Of a DNA stretch of 64,000 nucleotides, positions 18,863 to 29,469 are shown in pieces. The translations under genes were made by a program, and so were the position numbers. The notes beneath the pieces were generated by a model that was given only the letters and a program-made list of their open reading frames with translations, had not been told where the DNA came from and did no database searches. This DNA is from Ypsolopha sequella (taxonomy: Eukaryota > Arthropoda > Insecta > Lepidoptera > Ypsolophidae): the NCBI GenBank assembly GCA_934047225.1, contig OW203993.1, positions 22,210,069-22,274,068 of the forward strand, written 5' to 3'. Each line of letters opens with the position of its first letter. Within the stretch, counting starts at the first letter, position 1.

Positions 18863-19844
18863 GCAGTGCTACAGACAAATATATAGACAAATTTTCTTCA
18901 CACAGTAAAAAAGTACAGTTAAAAGCACGTCAAGCTTGACATAATGTACTTTGTACAGTCCTTATCGTAATCGCCGTAAAGACTAGATTTGCGCTACAAG
19001 TTTCAAGCTTGTTGTGTTCTTAACTGTACACTGACCATATGGAATAATATTTTTAAAGTATAGCTTATATCTTTAAAAATTTCTTGCAGCAGACCTGGGT
19101 CACGAAGACATTTGCCAAGCGAAAAGAAGGGTGGGTATTTATTATATTTTAATTAGAATAATCAAAATATAGGAGAATAAATTAATAATAGTATAAATTA
19201 TAAATAATGTCTATTTATAATAAATATATTTTTTGTCTTTACACATATAACATGCAAGTAGTTAAATATATAATACTTTATATTTATCTTTACCTAAATA
19301 AAAGATAATTGACCAGTGCAAGGTAGAGTTTTAACTCAATACCGCGCGCAGCACCAGTGCGGGGAAGATTGGCATTTTTATGGCATTTTTAATCCAATTA
19401 AAGTACGGTTTTTTTCATTAGAGAGGTAATAAATTTCTCGTTATGTTTGTCCTAAACAGTTTTGGTCTAAAATGAACAGTTTAGATACAATCATTAAAAT
19501 ACCGAGTATTTCAAAGTAATATTTTTACAAAATTTTAAATATTTTTGTGATTGTATTACTCACGTGGTCTTATGTAGAAACAACATTGAAGAACACTTAA
19601 TTACCTTTCATTTGACACCCCTCACATGTCTACAGGTCTCACAGTTTCACAATAATTTGCAGTTTTCAAAATGTGGCGGCCGCCATTTTGATGACGTCAT
19701 ACCTGCGGATCCAAACACTTTAGAAGTTGTGTCCCGACGGTTTTTTATATAAAATAACATGTTTAATAACATACTAAAAGTTGGTGCTGGTATCACCAAC
19801 CGAACTACGAGTATGTTGATGCTAAGAGAAGGGACTAAGAGCCT
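18863..19844. other. AT-rich spacer and likely 5' region of the BEL/Pao element
   Basis: No gene recognised. A hairpin-like GGCGGCCGCC occurs at about 19675. The last part may belong to the 5' untranslated region of the BEL/Pao element, but I could not define an LTR or primer-binding site. Confidence 0.4.
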
Positions 19845-21196
19845 TCGAGCGCCTCATAAACAGGGTTAACGACAGCCGCATGGAGTAGAGGTGGGAGATA
19901 GAAGATGAGTTAAAAAACCTACAACGTCTGTGGAATAGCATTGACCACCTTCATTAGCGCATAGATAACATCTTGCAAGGCAAAGATTTTAAAAGTTTAG
20001 ATGAGCCCTGGCACCTAAAATTGCATTGTTTTTGAATGTGTGCGTTAACATTATGCCGACGCGCGCACAATATGAGTACGCAATCTGTCTACCTACGGTC
20101 AGCAAACTGATCAGACTACTGAAGTTGTAAAAATTCAAAACTTTAAGTGCACTTAAGGCGTCAAACTATCACTGTGTTCAGATGAGCACTGATTCCAAAC
20201 GTGTGAGCGTCACCCATTTAAAGGTGGAAACATTTTGGTGCTGTCATACTACGGTAAGGGCTTATCTTTTCTTTTAAATGTTTGTTGTTGCAAGGTAGCA
20301 ATGAGGATTACGAACACGATTTTAAATCTACAGAGCGTCGGTACCTGGAAATTAAGAAGAAGCTGAACAGGAAACTACGAAGATGATCCTCCGATCATCT
20401 TGTATTTCGACGCCGCAGATTGATATTCCCGACTTTTTTGGAAAGTACGCTCAGTGGCCCACATTCTATGACTTGTTCAACGAAGGAATTTACAAGAGCA
20501 AGTACTTGACCAAGACTCAGAAGATGCAGCATCTCAAGAGTGAAGTTTAGGGAGAAGCCGAACATCTCATACAGCACTTGAATATTACCGCAGAAAACTA
20601 TGACACGGCGTGGAATCTTTTAACAAATCGATACAACAATCCTCTGGTTCTATTTACCAATCATATTGAAGTCTTTCTGAACCAACCAGTCATTCAAAAG
20701 CAAACTTCATATGAACTCAAAAAGTTATACGACACAACAATGGAGTGTATTTTTGCCATTCATAACCTGGGAATAGACACATCCACGTGGGATCCTGTTC
20801 TGGTGCATCTGGTATCAAAGAAGCTGGATGCAGACACACCGATTTTCATATTTCTCGCTCGTCGCCGAGAGATTTACCTGTGTTCGATGATTTCATGGCT
20901 TTCATTGAGAGAAAATTGATGGCTCTCGAACCTAATCAAAGGACGGACAAGGAATCTGCAGCATCCGTCAAACCTGACCAACAACAATTGGGGTACGAAA
21001 GGAGCAACTTGAACTTGCGAAAATCATTTACAAAAAGCTATCAAGCTATTGCGACATCACACAATCATAAATGCCTACTTTGTGGCCTAGATCACAAATT
21101 GTTCCAGTGCAAACGGTTTCTCAATCAACCTGCTGACACAATCATGAAGACGATTGAAAACCTTCATATTTGTCAAAATTGTCTTCACAAGCATAA
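19845..21196 (+). pseudogene. BEL/Pao retroelement gag (broken)
   Basis: Gag remnant of a BEL/Pao LTR retrotransposon. From 19845 it reads ERLINRVNDSRME, ELKNLQRLWNSIDHLH with two stops. After a break it resumes at 20290 and, from about 20420, carries the DUF1759-type core PDFFGKYAQWPTFYDLF, KTQKMQHLK, GEAEHLIQHLNIT (with an in-frame TAG at about 20550), NYDTAWNLLTNRYNN. A frameshift near 20865 leads to FDDFMAFIERKLMALE and the zinc knuckle HKCLLCGLDHKLFQCKRFL near 21070. Reading stops at 21196 where a LINE fragment inserted. Several lesions make it non-functional. Confidence 0.85.
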
Positions 21197-21893
21197 TGAA
21201 AGAAGAAAGAAAGAAAGAAAGAAAGGAAAGGCGTTTATTTTGAAAGCTACACCATTACAAAAAAACCAAATAATCAAAATAATAAACTATTATACAGCCT
21301 GAGGTAGTTTATAAGATGCAGCCAACAAAAAGGTCTCTGACTCAGCAAAATGCCACAGCAGAACTGTGACGCTGATCTTCCGTCAGGGGCCGCGAGTTGC
21401 GACACATGCGATGTAACAAAATTTATTTATGAAACTAAAATTTTCTCTGTGTGACATAAGAAAATTTACTAAAAGAAAATGTATTTTATTGGGTCAATAA
21501 TATAATTCAATACAAAAAAAAATAGGAGAAGAAAGTTATATATAATATAAATTAATTAAAAAAACACTTACGTCAATAAATTAATAATTTATACATAAAA
21601 TAATGAATAAAAAACAGGTGTTTTAAGAATTCTTAAATTAAGCCGGCACAATTTGGTTTTGATTTTGAATTTGAGCCTGTAACAAATATAATTTTAGTTT
21701 TGTTTTAAAAGTAGACTTAGCCTTTGAATTCCTTATTGGCGGTGGAAGGTTATTCCAACACTTAGTAGCCAGATATCTAAAGCTTCCATTAAAAGCTGCT
21801 GTTTTATGCTTAGGTGTTCGAAGCTTGTATGCCTTGGCACGGGTATTGTAACGCGTACCTTGACGTAGCCATGACACCAAATGCCAGATTTGC
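21197..21893 (-). mobile_element. 5'-truncated LINE fragment inserted in BEL/Pao
   Basis: A minus-strand LINE 3' end. Bases 21895-21638 encode the C-terminal tail of a CR1/Jockey-type ORF2 (YNTRAKAYKLRTP, SFRYLATKCWNNLPPPIRN, FKTKLKLYLL). A 3' UTR follows with the GC-rich GCCCCTGACGGAAGATCAGC segment near 21390, then a CTTT-repeat tail (seen on + as GAAAGAAAG at 21198-21230). The interrupted gag resumes directly after 21893. Confidence 0.85.
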
Positions 21894-22310
21894 AATGGAA
21901 ACTACAACACAATCATTCATGATGCAGCGGTTTCCGTGTCTACTAACCCAAAACCGCCATCCGTAACTACAGCAATGGCGTTCTCATCGAATTCACAGTC
22001 CCGCCAACATAATGTAAATTATGTTGCGAACGAAGGTGAAGAAATTATACTTACAACGTTGTCACTCATATCAAGGCCTCCGATGGTTCATTCATCAACT
22101 TCAGAGCTCTTCTAGATCAAGGAAGCCAGATATCTTTGGTTTCTGAAAACGTCGCCGAGTTGTTAGGGTTGAGGCGTCAACATTATCAGGCATCAATATC
22201 AGGCATCGGCACAAGCTCAAAGCAGAGTAAAGACAAAGTAACTCTGGAATGTCAATCAATCTATGGTGACTACGAATTCACTACCGAAGCTCGTCATCGG
22301 CTTGGCATCA
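21894..22310 (+). pseudogene. BEL/Pao protease region (broken)
   Basis: It continues the element after the LINE insertion. About 22100-22160 reads FRALLDQGSQISLVSENVAE, matching the BEL/Pao aspartic protease active site (D-Q-G-S), then LLGLRRQHYQASISGIG and [13 protein letters not shown]. At least one frameshift lies near 22070. It breaks off at 22310, where the reverse transcriptase should follow but is deleted. Confidence 0.75.
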
Positions 22311-22311
22311 T

Positions 22312-23140
22312 GTGAAGTCTGCAGACAACGCCGCGGACTGCGCCACACGGGGGTTGAGGGCAGCCAATTTGTTAAAGCACAATTTGTGGTGGGAAGGGCC
22401 AAAATGGCTAATCACATTCAATCACAATGACATTCAGTCGAAAACATTTCCAGACCCCACACAAAGAGCTAGTGTAAACAGCGCCTTACTACAAAGGCAA
22501 GATTCATTCATAGCCGATTTATTAAATAAAAACTGCTCCATAACAATAAGCGCAAAAACTACTGCATGGATAATACGTTTCAAAGTGCGATTACGAAACA
22601 CTCAGGTTTCGACGTATAACAGTGCATTGAAAGTGCACTATCAAAAATGCGCTAGAGTGCGACTTCTATGACGAAATTCAACAATTTAAGAAAAATAGAT
22701 ACGTTATTAGTGGCAGCAAACTCTCATCGCTTATACAGGAAGTCTTACGAGTCGGGGGACGACTTGAGAATGCCAGCATCAGCTACGCAGCAAAGCACCC
22801 TGTTAGATTGACGTCTACGAGTCGTCGCACTGAATTAGTCATCATCAAGGAAGACAACCTACCACCGGGCAAGTGAGCAATGGGACGCGTCGATGAGATT
22901 CACCCCGGAAAGGATAGACATTTCCGGGTCGTTACATTAAAAACGCAAAACGATGTTTTGAAACGTCCAATTTTGTTAATTATGTTGCCCGTAAAAAACA
23001 ACGTAATTGAGCAATCTCTTGACTCATCACAAGATGCGGTACCAACATCAACGCTAGGCTCAACAAAGGATAAACTAAACCCAAAGGACGCCAAAAAGTG
23101 CGCGGAAATGCATGAAGGGGTTTATTCACTACAGCATTAA
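22312..23140 (+). pseudogene. BEL/Pao RNase H/integrase remnants
   Basis: After the RT deletion the frame reads [19 protein letters not shown] then [11 protein letters not shown], the conserved segment linking RNase H and integrase in BEL/Pao Pol. A frameshift near 22660 gives LRVGGRLENA and KHPVRLT, also BEL/Pao. The middle of the integrase is deleted. The C-terminal module is recognisable as LPPGK, a TGA at about 22876, then MGRVDEIHPGKDRHFRVVTL. It is clearly dead. Confidence 0.82.
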
Positions 23141-23159
23141 TATTTATGTCTCTGTTGTC

Positions 23160-23640
23160 ACCAAGCATTCAGCAAACGTCAAGGTATCGCCACTGAACGG
23201 CAGTCAAACCTTTTACTTTGGTAAGATCTCAGATCTTCAACATATCAGAGACGAGTGGAAGCTGGTTTTCTAGCATAATATGACATAATTTTGGCAAGGC
23301 GTGGAAGATATAAGCCTTTAAATCACTCATTTGAAACAAGTTTGTCGCACCATGTATAAACAAAAAGATAATCAATATGAAGGCGTCTTACTACAGTTGG
23401 AGCACCAACTAAATGAAATCATTTACTACGATAACATACTCAAGTGTCAAAACAAACAAAGATACAAACGAGGATTGATAAATGAAGTTGGAAATGTAGC
23501 AAGTTTTCTGTTTGGAGTACTGGACGATAGATTTGCTGACCAGTACAAAAAGGACATTCATAGAAACATTGAACCCAACTGTATCACATTATGCGCCAAA
23601 TCGCCGCTACATACAGTGTGGTGTCAGTTTGCATGATATA
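23160..23640 (+). pseudogene. BEL/Pao-associated envelope remnant
   Basis: Downstream of pol, 23331-23575 is an open stretch with RYKRG (furin-like site) followed by a fusion-peptide-like LINEVGNVASFLFGVLDD, the same layout as F-type retroelement envelopes. It is short, the ectodomain and membrane anchor are missing, and it ends where a different TE-type protein begins. BEL/Pao elements of the roo type carry such env genes. Not functional. Confidence 0.7.
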
Positions 23641-24640
23641 CACGAACAATATACAAAGCACATCCAAAATGCAGCTGGGCGTTATTTCATAGTGTTTGCA
23701 ACAAAATGAACTTATCCACAGTAAATCCACTTTGTGCCAAACTCATAAAGAATGACACAGCGAAGAATCAGACCACGAGTGCTGTACATGTGACTGTGAT
23801 ATCTGCAAAGTTTCCAAAACATTATTATGTAAATAAAAATCTGTCACGCCAAAGCTTAGATGCAGACTCAAAACACACTACTAATGTACACAAACTATGA
23901 AGAAGAAAGTTTTCACATCAGACATGCAAAAGGCAATATCAATGCCTAAGACAGACAAGGATTCCTTTTTTTTCACGAAAACTGGTTTTGTTCAATGAGA
24001 CATTTGCGTCACCTAGGATAGGTGAGCCCGCCTACTCTGTTCTATGGCATCAAGTCGCCTTCTCCCGAGTGGCTCACAATTTAGCCACGGCGTATATTGG
24101 TTTTATGCTAAATTACGCAAGAGACTTAGAAGAAATAATATTTTATTGCGATAACTGAACCTCGCAAAATAAGAACGAAATTCTTTTCTCAGCAATGATA
24201 AGACTTATAAACTCGGATGCATTGATATCTGCTAATGTAATAAGATTCGTATACTTAGAACCCAGACACATCTACATGGTAGCTGATACCATCCACGGTT
24301 CAATTATCAGCAAATTTTTCAGGCAGAAAAATATGTATTATGATTTGCAGGACTACACAGAAAAAATAGAAGATTCTCGAAAAAAAAAATGAAGTATATT
24401 GACAAAATACATGATTTTGCTCAAAGGCGAAATGAAAAAAACTTTTCCCAAGGGCTATAACATTCAAGCCTTGAAAATCGTGGAGTTTCGAAAAAAGTCA
24501 TTCAACATCTTTGTCAAAAATAAGCATTGATGAGGCCGAATTTAAGGAATTAAACGTTCTACGACCAGCTGTTCAGAAATCGTTTAATGTCTTAAGTGGA
24601 CCATCCAATTTGATTACTCAAAATGCAGAGGTATTACAAG
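23641..24640 (+). pseudogene. Unclassified transposase-like protein (DNC-QNKN family)
   Basis: Read across three frames this matches a protein pattern I know as multi-copy in arthropods: a Cys/His-rich block (CCTCDCDICK, about 23780), FTSDMQKAISMPK, then KLVLFNETFASP, SVLWHQVAFSRVAHNLATAY, the core YCDNCTSQNKNEILFSAMIR (here YCDN, a stop, TSQNKN; about 24150-24195), FVYLEPRHIYMVADTIHGSI and YYDLQDY. The DNC-x-x-QNKN segment resembles an RNase H-fold catalytic Asp block, so I infer a DDE-like transposase. Multiple stops and shifts are present. The superfamily assignment is open. Confidence 0.6.
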
Positions 24641-24646
24641 TTTAAT

Positions 24647-25420
24647 ATAAAAACCGGCCAAGTGCGAGTCAGACTCGCTTACCTAAGGGTTCCGTATTTT
24701 GGGTGATAAATTTAATTTTGACATTTTTTTCGTGAATTTCTCAAACGCATTAATTTTCCTGTAATATTTACGTAAACACATTTTACCATGATTTTTTTCA
24801 TATTTTTCGGTCCACCAGTTTTGGAGATAAGTGGGGGACATACAATTTTTATGGTTTTTCAAGGATTTCTGGAAATAGATGCAAATAATTATAGCTAAAC
24901 TATATATTTTTACAATCAAATTTTTAATACCTACAATTTGATACCCATATTGTATTTTTGTAAAACATTTTTTTTTAACCGCTATTGTTTTCCTGTAATT
25001 GGCCAGTTATGATTTATAATCGTCATTTTTTCATATTTTTCAGTCTACCAGTTTCGGAGATAAGGGCATACATATTATAATGTCTGTTTAAACCAGTGCC
25101 AGTAAATATAGTAAAAGTACATATTTTTACAACCAGCTTTTTAAAATCTACAATTGTTACTCATAAATTAATTTTAGGATAACATTTTCTTTATTTTTCT
25201 CTCTTTTGTTTTGGAAATATATTGAACAATTTCAAATTTTTCGTATTTTTTTTACACCGTGATATGTGGGCAAATTACTGCTATTTTTAAGCCAAATTTC
25301 ATGTCTTTATCTTTAACGGTGCTAAAGTTACGAGGCTGTGACATGCGGACGGACGGACGGACAACGGAGTCTCACCATAAAGGTTCCTTTTGTACCATTT
25401 AGTCACGGAATCTTAAAACA
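24647..25420 (+). repeat. Lepidopteran interspersed repeat (AACCGGCCAAGTGCGAGTC family)
   Basis: It starts AACCGGCCAAGTGCGAGTC with the run TCGCTTACCTAAGGGTTCCGTATTTTG and ends with GGACGGACGGACGGACAACGGAGTC ... GGTTCC near 25385 (quoted in short pieces here only to mark the ends). In my knowledge this family is abundant in moths and butterflies. A second copy lies inverted at 53043-53465 and shares the internal segment around TTACGTAAACACA. Interior degenerate duplications (ACCAGTTT, GGAGATAAG) repeat near 24815 and 25050. Confidence 0.8.
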
Positions 25421-25985
25421 ACAGCTTCTTAAGCTGTGCGAGTTGACATTGGTCAAGACGAAAGTTTTTCGAAGAACTTTCAATTGACGAAAGTGTTAAT
25501 GATTTGTTTGATACAAAACAAAAACATATTGTTATAATTTTTTTGAAAATAATACCTAGCATGGATTTTATTTCTCAGTCTTGAATTTTTCATTTTATTG
25601 ATAATATGAGTACATGTGTGATCCTAACTAGATTAATTAAAGGGTTTTTAATAAGAAACGGTTTTGTGTTTAATTTTTTAGCACACTTTGCCTAATGTGA
25701 GACTACAGATAGTATAAGATTTAATAAGTGAACACAAGGTGGTAAAACCGCAAACAGAAATGTGTACAGAATGTTAGATGGCGCCACACGCTAAGAAACT
25801 ATAAATTATCTGTATATATAAAATTCAAAGTCCTGACTGACCGACTGACTGACTGATATATCAACGCACAGCCTAAACCGCTGGTCCTAGAGACTTGAAC
25901 TTTATATCTTTGGAACGAAAGGTGGTACACATTATAACATATATAATCGGGTCTACCGCGATCAATTTTTACCTTTTTACGAAAA
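25421..25985. other. Spacer with another insect repeat start at 25812
   Basis: Bases 25812-25960 (CTGTATATATAAAATTC, then GACTGACCGACTGACTGACTG, ATCAACGCACAGCC) match a repeat type I remember as common in insect genomes and usually assigned to Helitron or related non-autonomous elements. The rest holds nothing recognisable. Confidence 0.45.
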
Positions 25986-26198
25986 GGGGAAGGAAACAGA
26001 GCTCATGGTCTCTGTGAGCCTGACCATCTTAAAGATGAGCTGTCACATGTTCAGGAGGTACTCAGACAAAACGGATATCAGATGAAGAGGCGACATCCAA
26101 GACCAAAAAAGGAAAAGTGTCCTGAGGTTAACAGAAAACCAGCGTTTATGCCCTATATCAAAGGTATTACGGATAAGATTGGAACAGGATTAAATAAA
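25986..26198 (+). pseudogene. Penelope-like fragment (linker region)
   Basis: A 65-codon open stretch: EPDHLKDELSHVQEVLRQNG, YQMKRRHPRPKKEKCP, AFMPYIKGITDKIGTGLNK. This matches the region between RT and GIY-YIG domains in Penelope-like Pol proteins (a PYIKGITDKI-type motif). It stops abruptly where the neighbouring LINE tail begins, so it was truncated by that insertion. It is unrelated in sequence to the Penelope copy at 13.8 kb. Confidence 0.6.
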
Positions 26199-26204
26199 TA
26201 GTCC

Positions 26205-27475
26205 ATTAATTTATTTTATTTTATTTATATTTATATTTGGGAAACAAACAGTTTAACATTACATAAAAACAATACACAACTAAATTACACAAACCAGCAA
26301 AGTTTCCACACATAGATAAACAAATGTAAAACAAGCAGCACAGTTCTAAGAAACAAGACAGTTGAAATTAAATATAAAAACAAAATAAAATTAAAATCAA
26401 TAGATATTACAATTATTACAAACAATTTTAAAATTTCGACTGTAATAGTTTTTTAAGCGACAAAAGTGACACATTAAATAAATCAATGTGATTAAATTGT
26501 TTGTTATATAAATTACAGGTCCTGTATAAAAAACAATTTACTAAATAATTTTTTGTGGTTGATGGCACAGAAAACAATCTTAAACTTCTTGTTGTCTTTG
26601 ACGGACAACGGAAATTTATTTGACCAAGCAAATGTGGAGTATCAACTAAATTAACAATTATTTTATATAAAAGTTCAATATCATGAGAGATTCGTCTATC
26701 CCTAAGAGAAATAAGGCTGAAGCCTTGGTCTGGAGGTAATCTATAGTTCACATATTTAATGAACTTATTTTGGATCCGTTCTATCATGTGAATGTAAATG
26801 TTATATTGTGGATTCCATACGGATGAAGCATACTCGAGGACGCTCCTGACATATGCGAAGTATAAGACCTTGAATGTTTCCACATTCTTAAAAACCCTAC
26901 ATGTACGCATGACGAAACCTAGCATGCAGTAAGCTTTTTTCGTAATTTTATTTATATGAGCTTCAAATGATAGCTTTTCGTCCAGTATAACGCCCAAATC
27001 CCGCATCTCGTGAACGCGAACAAGCTCTTGTTGGTCGATGTGGTATGTGGCAACGACAGGCTTTTGTTTGCGGGTGAAAGTAATAACATTACATTTGGGG
27101 ATATTTAGAAATAGCTTATTAACCCTGCAAAACGTTGATAAATTGTCCAAGTCTGTCTGTAAGTCCGCACAATCATTAGGTGTTTCTATTACTTTATATA
27201 TCTTTTTATCATCCGCGTATAAAAGGGTAGAAGAGTTTTTTTATATAATGCAAAATATCATTTATAAAAATATTAAATAACAAAGGACCCAAGTGGGACC
27301 CTTGCGGAACACCAGAAGAGACTGGTATGAAGGAAGAAGTAAAGCCATCGATTGCCACAGCTTGGCTACGGTTCAATAAATATGAGTCAAGCCATCTAAG
27401 CAAACTGCCATGCACACCGATCGCTTCCAACTTTTTAATTAAGTGATAATGATTTATATAAAAACGGCTCACCTC
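26205..27475 (-). pseudogene. 5'-truncated LINE, one frameshift
   Basis: Minus-strand LINE ORF2 remnant, probably Jockey/I-like. Bases 27472-27209 carry [38 protein letters not shown], then a one-base shift at a T run near 27238. After it the frame carries the YADD-type catalytic block and continues (27150-26428) with DNLSTFCRVNKLFLNIPKC, EMRDLGVILDEKLSFEAHI, EYASSVWNPQY and the C-terminal tail. The 3' UTR ends with a TTTAT-rich tail at about 26210-26235. Endonuclease and the first RT motifs are missing. The frame is otherwise open, so it decayed recently. Confidence 0.9.
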
Positions 27476-27482
27476 AATACGT

Positions 27483-27748
27483 GTTATGATCGGGAAAGCC
27501 GACCAGTTTCAGCAGATTTAGACTGCCTTCATCTGGGCGAGTAAAGACCATTTGGTCCATTTGGCCCATTTGTCCGGTTTTTGTGCTGGTTTCCTTGTAA
27601 AAAGCCGACGGCGGATAGATTTCTCTCAGCACTCTGCACTTTTGAGCTAAATACTTTTTGTAGTGGATGTCAGGACTACACGTAGTTGCTGTCTTTCATG
27701 CTTTTGAGAACCAGGTGTGGCCACTTACTTGATACAAACCTGTAAAAT
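27483..27748 (-). pseudogene. Unrecognised coding fragment
   Basis: The minus strand is open with coding-like character: [48 protein letters not shown]. Just upstream in another frame is FVSSKWPHLVLKSMKD, which follows a good acceptor (TTTTACAG at about 27743). A one-base shift therefore probably separates two parts of one exon. I do not know the family. The LINE next to it ends exactly at its 3' side, so the gene was interrupted by that insertion. Confidence 0.35.
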
Positions 27749-29020
27749 AACTATTTATAGATAGTACCATAGATAATATAACACATAATTTTAGTATTTA
27801 TGGCATTAACGGCGATTTGGCAGTAACCAAAAGCCAAATTGGCTTCGGAGAAAACAAATTACTTTGTTTTTGTCCTTCTGGCAATTTGCCTGAGTTAAGT
27901 TTAAAGTCCGTAGAAAAGCTTTTTTAAAAATGAATTTTCACAATTTTCACAAGTTTAATTATCGAAAAAACAAAAAACTTTTACAATAATAATTAGCACA
28001 AATAGGTCTGAGCTCTAGCGATGTATGTCTGGAACTGATGTCAACTCGGATGACGCCGCCGCTGGTCGGTGGCTGCTGGATCAGCATTATCTTGAGGGTA
28101 CATAGGGGATGCATACATAACACCTGCGAACCAAAGGAGGTGTAGTGCCTTTTATTAAATATGTAATAATATATTCAATTAGTCTATTAAGTCTACTGAT
28201 TAGCCAAATTGACACCTAAAAAAATTGGATGAAAGTTAAATTACTAATGTATTAAATTACTAATAGTTAATTAGTATTAATAATAAATGTGGCCTCTTCT
28301 TTGGTATGGTCCACCTTTTGTTATATTTATTCTCTTCCCACAATTAAACTTAGCCATTAGAGACATAACATTTTCTGCTTAATTGTTTTTTTCATTTCCA
28401 GTTAGCCTGTCTGCTTTATTGATATTTTTTTCAATGGCAGCTTGTATTAAACCCCATACAGCCGCATGCTGTTTCAGAGCTTGTAAGCTATTTATATCAT
28501 TTTCAATGATTTCTCCCTTTTCTTCCATCTATCAATGGTCAAATTCATTATTTTTCCGGTTAATAATTTTCTACCCTCAATGAGAAGCTTTTTCTCAGCC
28601 AAAAGCTCAAAAATTTCATAAATAATAGTATTTTACACACAGTAACGTACTTTACAGATTAATTAGAACGACAAATATCTTCAATTCATCGATTTACACA
28701 CACTGGAACTTGAAAGCAAACTTTGGATTAAAAATATAAATAATAATAGCTAAGTCCATAAAACTTGGTTTTACATTATTGCAAATAATAAGTGTACCCA
28801 AAAGAAAATAACAATTATGAGCAAATATTATAATTATTACACCATAGCAAAGATTTTAAAATTAAAAGTTATTCAGTTGAAAATATTGTCTAAGGCGTAC
28901 TCAATCTCACAAAAAGCCAAGCTTCTTTCTTTAAATATTTTTTTTATTTCATGACGCACACTGATTCCATATCAAGAAATTGTGGCCTTAGGATAAAGTT
29001 AAGTTGAAGGTCAAGGAAAC
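27749..29020. other. Gene-poor AT-rich stretch
   Basis: Nothing firmly recognised. A 50-codon open piece on minus (about 28525-28375, QALKQHAAVWGLIQAAIEKN) may be a decayed coding fragment but shows no family motif. Confidence 0.4.
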
Positions 29021-29120
29021 CAGGGTTCGAAAAAATCGGATTTTTAAAATATAAATCAAAAAATCGGATTTTTTGATATACTATATATCAGATATATATC
29101 AAAAAATGGATATATATCAA
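29021..29120. repeat. hAT terminal repeat region with AAAAAATCGGATTTTT units
   Basis: CAGGGTTCGAAAAAATCGGA at 29021 has the CAGGGTTCG form typical of hAT ends and lies 450 bp beyond the 3' end of the hAT transposase. The unit AAAAAATCGGATTTTT is repeated and self-complementary. No matching second end was found beyond 31364. Confidence 0.6.
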
Positions 29121-29469
29121 GTTTTTTTTTTCTTTATTTTATGTTTGATTTGCACCATTGCACTTTGCGATACATTAGTACCAACTAGCAAACTTAAAAG
29201 AAACAAAAAAAAAAACGCATGAGACATGTCCGTATCAGTAAATAAAACATAGTTTGAATGAAATAAAATGAACATTTATTTGGATTTTGCATGCATAATC
29301 AGTCTGTATAACATGTGGTCACAAGTAACAAAAATAAAATCAGTCTTCTAAAATTATAATAGTTTAATTCAAGCAAATTTTTTACCTGAAACCTTAAAAT
29401 CAGCATATCACTAAAAGTATAATCTTCATGGTATCATAATATCTAATATTAAGTATGTAAAACACACTT

